DNA of 64,000 bases from Marisa cornuarietis (lineage: Eukaryota; Mollusca; Gastropoda; Architaenioglossa; Ampullariidae), in contig SMMW01000622.1 in assembly GCA_004794655.1 (NCBI GenBank), forward strand, positions 9,321,001-9,385,000. Reading direction: 5' to 3'. Position numbers and translations under genes: made by a program. Numbering within the stretch: position 1 is the first letter of the stretch; each line of letters starts with the position of its first letter. The notes below the pieces were generated by a model. That model ran no database searches and was not told the origin of the DNA. It saw only the letters and a list, made by a program, of their open reading frames with translations. Below, piece by piece: positions 48,846-61,000 of the stretch.

Positions 48846-51800
48846 TTAGAAATTTGCATAGAGGCGCATTTGTTCTTGCATTTCCTCCATAGAGTTAATG
48901 CCAAAACGCTCTTTCTCTTCCTGCATCAGTTTGAAAATTTGTGACAGCTGTTCTCGCTGACGCTCCCTCTCTTCTGCTAACTGTTCTTTTGTCAGGCCCT
49001 CACATATTTTACGAGTGGCAACTTTCTGCTTGACTTTCTTGATTTCTCCCTGAATGTGTTCACAATATGTAACTGGGTCAATTGGTGGCTCATCATCAGT
49101 TTCATCAACTTCATCACCTGTAGAAAAAAATACAATCAAGTTTATTATACCTGTTCATTAATTATAATTAAAATTAACTGTTATTGAAGCTGTTGTGCAT
49201 TTTGGAACTAAATGTAATGTTATTTCTTAAGCTCAAAAATAAATGCTAAAATTTCCATCAAATCCTTGTACCACATATACTCTATTATGTTAGAGAGAGA
49301 TCTGAGACAAATCTGGGTTCTTTAACGACATATCTTACATGAAAAAAAAGTGTTAACAGGTTTTAAGTCCAAACTGGAAAGCATGTAGCATTTCCACTGC
49401 ACGAAGAGACAGAGGAAGGGTGATCCAAATACTAGGGTCAGAAAAAAAAAGCGATGCCCGAACTTCTTCAGTCTGATATGTGAGACAGTGAGAAAACCGG
49501 TGGTGTGGGCAGAGTGAACTGACCTGCCAGGCTGGTAGGGCAACACAAGTTAAGACAGAGGGTTGCAAGCCCAAACTGGCAGTAATTACACAGAAGTAGT
49601 GTGACATGATTGGCCTTCTGTTTGTGGAATACAATGCAAGCAGCATTGTTCTGGGCTCTCTGGAGCTTGTTGAGCAGACAGTCAGCGAGATACACAAGCA
49701 GAGAGTTACAGCCTGGATAATATAAATGCTGACATAAGCTGCTTGGTGGAAGCAGCAGATGTATGATGTAGCTGATCCTGTGCAGAGCAGTGTACTTGCA
49801 GACTGAGTGAATATGAATTTTTGAAGGACAAATCATTTTTCAAAAATGACTCCAAGATTCCTGAGACTAAGAAAAAGTAATTGTGGATCCAGAGAAAGTG
49901 AGTGATGTGGATGGGGGCAGATGTTTAAGCATATTTTCAAAGGATGACTTTGACTCAGAATAACTTAAGCATTAATTTGCTCATTAACATTTGGTGTTTG
50001 ACAGAATCAAGAGTTTGCTGAGTGCTGGTGAACAGTATGTAGAGTTGGCAAGCTAGGCCAGATGTCCACAGCTGAGTGTCATCAGTACACATGTGGTACT
50101 GCAAGTTAGAAAGGTGAATCACAGGACCAAGTGGTTGGACATATGCAGTAAACAGGAGAAGCCCAATGACAAAACCCTGAGGCACTCCAAACTGCATAGC
50201 AGCAGGTTTTGATGCAAAATCTGTGGATATTTACAGACTGGGTGCAAACAGAAAGATAGGAACCAAGCACAGTGCTGGAAAGGCCATTGGTTGTATGAAG
50301 CTGCTGGTCCAAAGTGTCAAAAGCAGCCGAAAGATCAAGCATAGGCATAGGCGATGTAGCCATTATTGCAAACAGATAACGAATCGTTTGCCACCCATAC
50401 CAAAGCAGCCTCGGTCAAGAGGTGCTGAAGTTAAGCCGATTGGAATGGCTAAAGGAGACTGTGCATGGCAAAGTGTTGAAGCAGCTCTTAAATAGAAAAG
50501 GAAGTTTGGAGACTAGGTGGTAGTTCTTTTTAGTTCATTAGAGTCAAGGTTAGCTTTCTTTAATAGTGGAATAACAGTGGCATGCTTGAAAAGAGGAACA
50601 GAGACTGCTTGATGATGTTGGTAATGACCAGAATAATTGGTCAAAATAAATGTTTCTAATCCATATCTGATAATAGCTCTAATATGTGCCTCCAGTGTCA
50701 CACACATATATATATATATATATGTGCACAGGTACCTATGTAGTCTGTTGTTTGGCTGTGATCTTTACATGGTCAATTTGTTCATGGAAACAACTGAGTT
50801 GTCTTTAGGTTGTATTAAAATCATCTGGTCACTTTTGTCAAAGGTCAAGTTGTCTATTGATCTTTTTACCATCTACTGGAATATCGCTGAATAAAGCCAA
50901 CATAGTATAGCCCTGTAAACAACTAACTGGAATACTTATTTCAGACAACAGAGAGAGTTCCTTCATTGGTGCAAGGCCCAAACACAACCTATACTTTGCA
51001 GAAGACATTGATCTAATATCAGACAACAACATTGAACTGCAGGACATTATTTACAGATAGAAGAGCAAATGTACATGACATGGAGACCAGCACTGACATG
51101 ACAAAGTCTTAGTTAACACTAGTAGCAACAGCAAACTAGAGGTCTTCATGAACAGAGCTTAGCTCAAAGAGATGAATATCTTCAAGCACTTGGAGCCACC
51201 CTTCCCAAAGATAGCAAATGCCCACACATCCACATCAAGACTGCAACGGCAACATCAGCAATGGTCAGGTTGCACAAAATTTTGTGCAGCAATATAATCT
51301 GATTTTCTGCCAAGTACAGACTGCACAATATACAGTTCCCATCCAGCTAGATGTGGACTCTGCTTGTTAATAAAGAAAAACAAACTTCAGGTATTTGAGG
51401 CGAAGTGCCTTAAAAGGCCGACACATAATAAATCAGCTGGCTAACATAAAATAATGGACTGGCCATACCATTTAGGGCTTACTTATCTAACCGACAGCTG
51501 ATAGGAATGCACGAATAACTCGACAGACTTCGTAAATTATGCAACTGAAGTTGTTTCTGCCTGTCGTCTATGATCGACTGCCTTAAACTTTAAAGGGTCC
51601 CCCGATTTTAATATAGGAGAAAACAAAGAAACAATAGCTTAATTATGAGTGATTATACGGGCTCAAGGCGACTACGATCATCATATTTATCTACCTTCTA
51701 TTTCTCCAGCTGTCTTGCTCTCTGAAGCAGACGACAGATGATTATCGTTTACCACTGATATTTTATCAAAAATCTTCTGCGGTTCTTTTTCTGAAGTTCG

Positions 51801-51932
51801 AGAAGTCGGCCTTTTATATTTCAAGTAAAATGTTGAAAGTAAAATGACTGTTACGGTTACTGAGCTTGCAAATATCACATACAGCGAATTTTGCATCAGA
51901 AAACCTAGCACTTCCCAATCGAACGACGCCAT
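48846..51932 (-). CDS. MXRA7: MXRA7 homologue (matrix-remodeling-associated protein 7), 2 exons
   Basis: Small single-pass membrane protein whose biochemical role is poorly known; the name comes from co-expression with matrix-remodelling genes. Exon 1 is 51932-51695 and exon 2 is 49117-48846, joined in phase 1, giving 169 residues. The N-terminus has one hydrophobic segment (about residues 14-37, SLYVIFASSVTVTVILLSTF) followed by a polar, charged linker. The C-terminal coiled-coil-like block TKEQLAEERERQREQLSQIF, then KLMQEEKERFG and EMQEQMRLY, matches the conserved end of vertebrate MXRA7 (EEQ-REQLA-IFKLM...QEQLRLY). The acidic stretch DEVDETDDEPP begins exon 2. The start ATG is only 143 bp from the EXOC7 ATG on the other strand. 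The 2.6-kb intron contains two different LINE fragments. Confidence 0.88.
49350..50660 (-). mobile_element. Decayed CR1/L2-like LINE fragment, copy B
   Basis: Minus-strand pieces in order: FKHATVIPLLKKANLDSNEL (about 50.6 kb), LDLSAAFDTLDQQL (50.3 kb), GVPQGFVIGLLLF and TDDTQLW (50.1 kb, the region of the catalytic Asp pair), and CNSLLVYLADCLLNKLQRAQ followed by NNAACIVF (49.7 kb). It ends with FSDPSIWITLPLSLR (49.4 kb). Several frameshifts and stops show it is dead. It lies inside the MXRA7 intron on the gene's own strand. Confidence 0.8.
50706..50723. repeat. (TA)n microsatellite in MXRA7 intron
   Basis: A short TA run flanked by CACACA and TGTGCACA. Confidence 0.8.
50945..51430 (+). mobile_element. 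Decayed second copy of the 33.2 kb LINE family
   Basis: It aligns by eye with the 33.18-33.6 kb element: SIGARPKHNLYFAEDIDL, then ELQDI, a METSTDM-like piece, the KHLGATLPKDS-like segment and MWTL, with many stops and frameshifts. It extends about 50 bp further upstream than the other copy and has Glu where the first catalytic Asp should be. It lies in the MXRA7 intron, antisense to the gene. Confidence 0.75.
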
Positions 51933-52075
51933 CTTGTCACAACAAATTAACGCGTTCTCGTGAATAAGCGCGAGAACTCAGTAAAAATCCGGCTGTCGCA
52001 GACGACAGTTGCTTTGACAGGAAGAGCAGATAAGACTTACACCCCTTCCTCCCTTACACTGTTTACAATAAAGCA
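51933..52075. promoter_or_regulatory. Compact bidirectional promoter MXRA7/EXOC7
   Basis: Only 143 bp separate the two start codons, so both 5' UTRs and core promoters must lie here or overlap the genes. No TATA box faces either gene. A 7-bp inverted repeat GTTCTCG/CGAGAAC (51954-51960 and 51971-51977, 10-bp spacer) lies near the MXRA7 side, and CGCGAGA resembles half of the TCTCGCGAGA element of many divergent animal promoters. Function is inferred from layout. Confidence 0.75.
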
Positions 52076-55000
52076 ATGGACGAACTAGCAGAGTTAAAGT
52101 ATGACATCGACCGAAAGCTTGATAAGGTTTGTCTACTTTGTTTGCTTCTTTTGCATTCATAAACATTAATTTGTGAGACCCACCCCTCAGCAATAGCTAT
52201 ATATACCTACCTAATAAAATATCGCCTTATTACAGTATCATCGAACACACACACCCACACTTATTACTGTGGAAATTTTTCGTAAGAATGTGTCACATCA
52301 GGTCCTTTGATCCAAAACTGTTAAATGGATGAGGCATACAAAGATCAATAATCCAAGAAGTTTCAGAAGCATTTCAAAGGGTGTAGATACAACACTGATG
52401 CAAAAGGCTCTAGAAATCTTCAACTCAAACCGATATTGTCTCAGAAAGAGAGAGGGGGTACAGTCATCATCCTCATCATGTCATTGATGCACAGAAACTT
52501 GCAGGGTTACCCCCATGTTTCCTGTAATTGATTTGGCAGTTCCAATCATAGTAATATCTTACAGTAGTTAATAACATTTCAGTCTAGAGCAAATTGTGTG
52601 AACCAAATATGGTTAATGGTATTAGTCTTTATCCCAAGGGTATGAGATATGGCGTTAGACCTGTAGATACATATTTGTCTGTGTATGATTGTTTATCTGA
52701 CAAAAAAATTAATAGGTTAAGATTAATCCAAATTTTTTTTAAGGATCATGTGCACAAACACAAAAAAGCCAACATATGAACAAAGCCAATTGTTAACTAT
52801 GACATGAAAACTTTTGTTTCAGGAAGCAAATAATCTTGCAATGCTAAAAGACTGTTTAAGTCGATGCAGTGCAAATTCTCAGAATATGTTGGGCATATTA
52901 ACAAGTTTTGAGAGCAGGCTTCAACGACTTGAAAGAACAATTGTTCCTGTCTATAATGAGACTGAAAATCTTCGGAGACGCCAAGAAAGTATCCTTTACT
53001 TACCAGATGATGTGCTTGCATTAATATCAAGAAATTAATAATAGGCCATTAGAACATTATGTGTCTTTACCCATAATCCTTAATTGACACAACAGATATT
53101 GAAAAAACTATGCATAGTCTTGACACTGTACTAAGCCATTATCATGCAGCTAAAGATGTTGAGGCAACAATCAAAGAAGGGTGGGTATGCATGAATGTCT
53201 GTGTGAGGGAAGCAGAGAGCACTGGCTAAATGAGAGAAAATACATCAAATGAATTATATATATATATATAAAGTGCATGGAAGAAGGTAAACATTTACAC
53301 ATATAAAAATGAATGGACCTTACTTTTTTTAGTAAAATTGTTGGCTTAATAATGTTAGATTTACCTTTAATAAAAATGTTGGTGGCTGTTAATAAATAAA
53401 GGTAAAATTATGACATTTTAACATGCCACTATATTGTTAAAGATAATCATGGGTTCTCATGTTTCAGGCCAGCTGCCTGTGACCTTGATACATATCTGGC
53501 ATGCATGGAGAAAGTGTTAAAGGCACAGAAGTACTTTCAGGCACAGACAGGTGGCAAAAAGGAGTTAGAAATTATTGTAAGTTTCCATCCATGGAGCATT
53601 AGATGAACTAGTCAACATTTATTTCGTGGAGGTAGTAAGCATAGCATTTATAATTATAGATGAATTAATCTTTATCTTCTCCCTTCACTTTTCAGAGTCA
53701 CATTTTTATAGACGGTACGCAGGCACTGCAGCATGAGTTTCGCTCTTTGCTGAACCGTCATGGACATCCAGTACCACCTGTTGTTATTGTTGACTTGCTG
53801 TCAGCAGATGAAGGTAGAGCTTCCTTTTCACATCTCCCACCCTTCCTCCTCCCATGCCATTTAACACATGCAGTTTTCATATGTGTTTGCTTATATGTGT
53901 CCATCTTTATACCCACACATATGTATACATACAAACATTTCTATTTTGTATCTAATGTTTGAGCAGATCTGCCACCAGTTGGAACAGACAGGGATGTTGG
54001 ATTAGAACAGCTTCCAGAAAAGGTGGTTGCAGATCTGATAACTATTTCACAGTGGCTGGTGGAACAAGCTCAGTCACTTGATCATCTCAAGTCATATGGA
54101 CAGGCTCGTGCCAACATACTTACACGTTCGCTACAAGGGTGAGAATTTAGCTCTCATAGAAATAGTCTCTGTTTTCAGCATTTTGACATGACATTTGCAC
54201 TCTAACATGCTATTTTGAGTTATTGTATAAATATTCTTTACAGATAAAGCCAAGGTTAAAAAAAAGTCTTGGTCCATAGCCTTGACATTTTTTATTTAAG
54301 AAATATAAATCAACTGTGGGATCTAGGCCAAAATGACACCAGGAAGCATCCTTTGTTATCCTTCATTTAAGGCTGTGGTTAAGCAGGGAGGCATGTAGTA
54401 ATAGGACATGCTGCTCTTAAAGATGAAATAACCAGGCACTGTATGGACATCACATTCATGAAGTTGAGCACATAAATGGGGTTGTTGTATTCTAGTAGAT
54501 TTGAGTCAGGAAGTTTACTTTTAGCCTTGTTTCTAAGATTCTGCCTCAATGTGGCCTTGCAAAAAGGAGAGTTTTTGCTGACCATGAAATTGGGTGGCCC
54601 CGGGGTGCAATGGTTAGCGCCTGTCACCAATACAGTGAAGGTCCAGCTCTGGTCTTAGGCAGAGGTCTGGTCTCATGCTGTTCTTTCTCTGGCATCTCTT
54701 TACAGGGCTGGCTGCCTTGCCATGATATAGCCTTATTTGCTGGCTTGGCGTAAAACACCTAATCACCCTCCCCCACCCTCGACCGTAAATTGTTGTGCTA
54801 CCATCATATAATCTACTGTATGAAGAAATAATAAACAAGCTCTTTGTCTGTACAAAAGCTCTTTGGTGTTGTGTTTCTTACTCGACTAGTCCATCCTTGT
54901 GTAACCACAAAGGGGAGACATTGTTATCATCATTTCTTGTTACTCCTCGAGGAGCATAGGGCCGCCACAGACATTGTTATGGTTACATAAAATTAATTGT

Positions 55001-58000
55001 TACTGATTTAATTGACTTAATTGTGATGCTTTGTTTCTTTTCTTTCTAGGTTGAAAGAGCACCTGCGCTCTTCAAGTGGAACTTCATCACAGCTTTCTTT
55101 CATCAGTCAGAATTCTCCATCCATTGTAAGTGACATGGTTTGTTTGTTTGTTTGTTTGTTTGTTTTAAAATAAAATTAGCTTTCTTCTAAATGTGAAAGC
55201 TATTGGTATAAAAAACTCTGTTTTATACAGACTAGAATTATGTAGAAATAAACTGATGCAATATTGAATTCATGCATTTGTTTCTGTATTTACCATTTGA
55301 CAATATCGTAGAAATATTGCTAGTTTGACAACAAAATTTAATATTTTTACTTACCTCTTAGCTCTATTTTGAGTTTGTAAATGCTTTTTTGAGGAGCTTA
55401 CAGTATTGCCTTAAGCAAAACTACACGTCATTCATTTTTGCGTTTTACAAAATTATTTCCCCCCGATGAACTTTCTTAAGGTAATAAACGTAACAGTAAT
55501 ATTTTAAGGTCATATCTTATTTGATGTCATTGTGGATTAAAAGATACATTCTTAATAAGAAGATTGTGTTTTGATTTTCCATCATTTTTGATTATCCTTT
55601 TTCTTTCACATTTTTGTGCTGTTGAAATTTAAAATTTATTTTCTTTTATTGGCCTGCCTTGCCTGCTTTTTTATTTCTTTTTGGGCGCTTTGATCTTTTA
55701 AACTTTATAATTATATAGAGATCACTAACCAGCGAATTCTTGATGGTTTTTATTTTGTGTTGTATTGCTTTATGCAGGGAGGGAAATTTCGGGGGTCAAA
55801 GGATGCACCTTCAAGAAAAAGCATGATGCGGCTTGTGTAAGAAACATTATCAATATTATCTGATTCTACATTTTCAAGTAAGTTATCTTCTTTGTGCAGG
55901 ATATAGCGTTTCCATTAAAAAAAATGTTAAGCTTTTTGCATTTTTATTGATTTTCAGCCAGAAAATTTTAAAATGTTGTTTACATGTTTTGCAGCAATAA
56001 CTTTACAAAAAAAGCATCTAATGCCCTGAATAAATCAACTTTTGAACCAGGTGAGCTCATACGGGTTTTCATTCTGATTATTATTCTTTTATTTTTAGTA
56101 TCTGTATTTTTAACATACAACCCTATGATTGTGGTTTTAGAATGTAAACTAGGCAAATGTATTTGCTTTTTTTTTCCAGGGCACAGGCGCCAAGGGTCAG
56201 CAGCAAATGACAGCACACGAGATGATTCAGCAGACTTAGAAGCAGATCTGTACATCAGTGAGCTCAGTGCACTACTCAGACTAATGCAGGTAAGTTGATG
56301 GGGTAGGCACTTACTATGTTGATGCGTAAAGATAGCATTTTTCTTTGGCAAGATTTAATGAGCCATAACAGCATTTTGTGTGTTTATAATATAACATTTA
56401 TGTGCCTCTGTGTGCATAGAGTTTTGTGGTGTATCATTAAACCATGTCTTTAATTGTGTCTTTGTGTTTTTTGCATTTCTTTTTGAAAGCGCATTGAGCC
56501 CTCTTGTAAAGCAGGTATAAGTTTCCATGATTATTATTATTATTAAATTAGGATTGTCTAAATGAACATTGATTCTTCTTTAGATCTGTATGCTCCATAA
56601 CTTTTAATTTAAATTGTGCCTTTTCAGAGTGAGCTGCATCTGATGAAGGGCATAGTGCCTCAGAAGAACAAGAGAAATGTTTTTGATACTGTCATACAGC
56701 AAGCGCTTGACACTGTAGTATCTGAAGGCGAGGTATGCTGCTTTTTGTAAAAATTAGTCCCCTCATTCTTCATTAATTTCACCAGATGACCCAACTATTA
56801 GCTGCAGTTCTTAAGTACCTAATTGTTGGGTCATCTGGTAAGCATCAAATAAAGAGAATTATCAAAAAAAAGTTCTGCTCATGTGAACCTTCCAGCTCAT
56901 GTTTATGCTATTAACTTGTGTAGTTTCCAATTAATTATTTCACAATTTACTGTGAAAAACAGCGGTAAATCAGCAACTTTCTAATATTATGCTGAGATTT
57001 CCAGAATAATGATAATACAAATATTTTCAGTTTATTTTTCGTTTGTTCATCAGATGATTGCAACAGCAACCCGAAAGAGTATGCAGCGCCATGAATACTC
57101 TGCAGTACTGTCTATTTTCCCTATCGTGCGTCACCTGAGATCCATCAAACCAGAATTTGATTTAATATTAGAGGTAGGGAGAAGACTTTCTTAAAGATAG
57201 TGGAAAAACTGCTGTGCCAGTTGTTTAGTCATCCCTAAAACTTAATTGTAATTGTGAACTTCTGAACATGAGTATATAAGCTGCACTTGCTGTTATTTGG
57301 AGATTCATAATAGATGCTGATAGATTTCGTTTTTCTGCTATATTGTTTTCCAGGGCTGTCAAGCACCAACAAGATTAAAACTTGCTTCTTTGTTATCGAC
57401 TCTTGATAGCACAGTAAGTTCTTTGAGTTAAAGCAGACCTAAAGTAAAATTTCATGGTCTGATAGTCATGTGGTTCTTGATGAACATATGTTCCTGACAA
57501 TATGAAGAATTTTACTTTGGAAATATCTCCTCTGGATGAAAATTTTTATTTGAAGTTAAATATAGTAAATAAGGAGAATATAAATGCCCCAATTTTTATA
57601 GGTATAGCAACAGACTCTCAGTCAAAATCATCTTTTATTTGGTCTTAATGGTATAATTTTAAGCGCTAAGCATGCTCTCTATGAGTGTGAATGTGCGCTA
57701 TACAAATCTTCATTATTATTATTATTTATTATAATACATGTATTATTGTCATGATAACCTTTGAACCATTTACTTACCATTTGAAAACAGATTATTACAT
57801 GATTAGAAGTATATTTATGTGCTAAAACCAAGTTAAATTGATATGTTTCCACACACGAGAGGCCACCATACCAGAGTGAAAATCATACACAACTTCCTTA
57901 CCAGATATCCTTCAGTTGATATCAGGAGCACTTTTTCATGATCGTACTTGCGAAACCTGCCATTGGGCACCACGTGTACCAAATGTTTCATTTCATTGCT

Positions 58001-61000
58001 GCTTTCCCTATTACATTTATTTTAAATGTTACATTCTTTATATGACACATCATAAAACAACAAGGCACATCCCTACTCAAACAAAGACCTTGTATAGTGT
58101 TTTGATTTATGGAGAAAGTTGTCATCCAGTTTTCCCATCCATGGTGCTTTTTGTTTTATGTTCTATACTCACCACAAGCAAAGTTTTGGAATTCTTGGTA
58201 ACTTGTAAAAACTATGCAGAGAACTCTTGACATCTAATTCTTGATAATCGTTAGATTTTTTAAGCGGCACATGGCTCAAGAGACAAACTACAATCGTTAC
58301 TACTAACTTGATCAATCTAAGATTGTTTTTCTGATGCTTTCGTCATCAACCACTGTACATGCATGCAAGATTTTCCAAGACACCAGACAGCAGATGAATT
58401 TTTTTGTGTAAAACAGTTTTTACGAGTATGCAAGCACATTTGCTTAAAAGTTTGAGAAAAAAATTTATAACAGCAGATACTCTTCTTTCCTTAGGCATAG
58501 CAGTAATATGATTTTTTAGGCACTTTGTTAGCAGTGTCACTATTACTTAGCAAAGTGGTCCATTTTTCTTTCTACTTCAGGGTGCCAAGGCACTAGAAGA
58601 ATTCACAGACAGCATAAGAGTAAGATTTGATTTTTTTTTCTCTTTATATATATATACACACACACACACACACGTGTATATATATTTTTTAATAGTTGTC
58701 CTGTCCTTCGATACCCCAAAAATGGATGATATGCTTCAAGTCAAAATATATGTGCTGATCCATAATTAAAAAAAAGTACTCCAAGAGTTCAAAGAAATGT
58801 TTGCACAGATTTAATGGCTTTAAAGAATCAGATGATTAATAATAGGCCTGTTAAAATGTCTGTTAAATTGTTATTTTATATGCAAACACACACAATATGA
58901 GTTTGTTACAGAATGATCCGGATAAAGCTTCAAACATGCCTAAAGATGGAACTGTTCATGAGTTGACCAATCATGTATGTACATTGCTTTTCTTCTTGTT
59001 ATTATTATAATATGTGGTAGTTTAATATCTGATATCTTTAAAGAAATATTTGGATTTTATACCGAATCTTCCAGTATGGATATCAGAAAGACTTGAGGAG
59101 AATGGTGAATGTTAGATTGGTGATTATATAATTTTGAGACTGACTGGAGTTCCTAAGTAACATTCATGCAAATGATGTCTAATGATGTCAGTGTATCCTT
59201 ACTAGACTATTGCAGAGAAATGATACCCATGTCAGTTAAATTAAAAATCTAAAAGAATTCTAAACTTTGAAGAAAGTATGACTTTCACCAGCTGTAGGCT
59301 GGGACTTATTAGAAAAGAATTAGGTCTGCATAGTTCTGATTAATGCATTTTTATTTGAGAATAGATGTTGACTAGTTTGTTGTTTATCAATAATTTCTTT
59401 CTTGTTTAAAAAAAAATTGAACTCTATTTGCAGACTATAATATTCTTGGAGCAATTAGCAGAGTTTGCAGAAACTGCAGGAGCAATGTTGCTGATGCATG
59501 GTATGATTTAGACATTGTTAGACATTTAGCTAACATTTTGCATGTTAAATACGTGTCAGAAGAAACGCGAACCATCTGAACATGACTTTTATTTGTGACC
59601 TGATGATTTATCTGTCTTAGGTGAGCAAGCTACTCCATCTGCGATGATAACACCAGAAACATGCAAAATGAAAGTCGCAGACTATATGAGTAAGAGTAAA
59701 GCATGTTTTAGGACAGCTTATACTAGATTCTCTGACCTCTTTCAAATACTTTATGCTTCATATGTTTTTGTCTGTTCATGTATTTTAAAATTCAGAGATA
59801 TGCCATTTTCCTTTTAAAGCAATCTCATTTAATAATGTTTTTGTCATTTTGTCTCTTTTTTATTTAGTTAAACCCCTGCTAGTGTATGTTTTAATAAAAG
59901 TTTAGATCAATAATTTACAATATGGGATATTGAATTATTACTTTTTGGTTGAAGAATATTTTATTCAAAAAAAAAACCCACCTTAGATTCTATGGATAAG
60001 TATCTAATATCAGTATCTACAAAGTCAGAGCAAAGAAGATGCTGTTTTCAGCTCGAGTGTTGTCAGCACTGGGGCTGAATTTGAGTAACAAGTCGGAAAC
60101 ATACAATGAGCCAGGCCTGCGCCCAATCTTCATGCTGAATAACTTCAATTACATCATCAAATCCTTGCGTAAGACAGGGCTATTAGACTTGCTGTTGCTG
60201 TGGAACAAAGAAGTAGCTAAATACTATGAAGAGCAAATAACGGAGCAGAAGAGGATTTACTCACAGAGGTAGGAAGAATCTTAGTCTTGTATTCTCAGTG
60301 CTTCACTGCTGACTGCATCTGTTTCTTACGGATTCATGTAATGTTTTGGTGTGTATCACAAGGCAAAATAATCACTGATGGATTTTGCAGCTGGAGTAAG
60401 GTGTTGCACTATATACTGGAGATGGACAAACCCATGTCATTACAGAGAGCACAGAATATGGATTCTACAGTCAAAGTAAGCTTTACTTTTCTTTAACATA
60501 CAATTAGCTGAAACAATCAGCTGTCTCTTTAAACTCAAGAAATGTCTATAAAAAGTTAAATCTTGAATCATTTTCATTAGACAAGCAATCTTTTTGTTCC
60601 AGCTGAAAGATAAAGAAAGGCAGAACATAAAGGACAAGTTTACAGTAAGTTAAAACTCTGTGGCTTTGTTTACCATCCTAGTACATTTTGTGTTAGAAGT
60701 CTGGACAGATGGCTCATTTCTTTGACGGAAACATTAAAAGAATAATGCATATTTAGTCTTGATGGTACTTGATGTTTCAGGTTTTGTCAGGCTGCATTGT
60801 AGGCTGAGTTCTGTTCATTATAGATGTAATACTTTGCTTGCTTGTCATGGGTAAAGGTAAAGATAATCCCATGACTTTACTTCAGTGGGGAATGAGCTGT
60901 TGGAGCTTCCACTCACTCAGGTTTTTTATGAGGGGAGTGTCCATATCTTTTTCAACATTGTCTTACTTTTCCAAGCCCTAAAATCAGGTACCCACTACCT

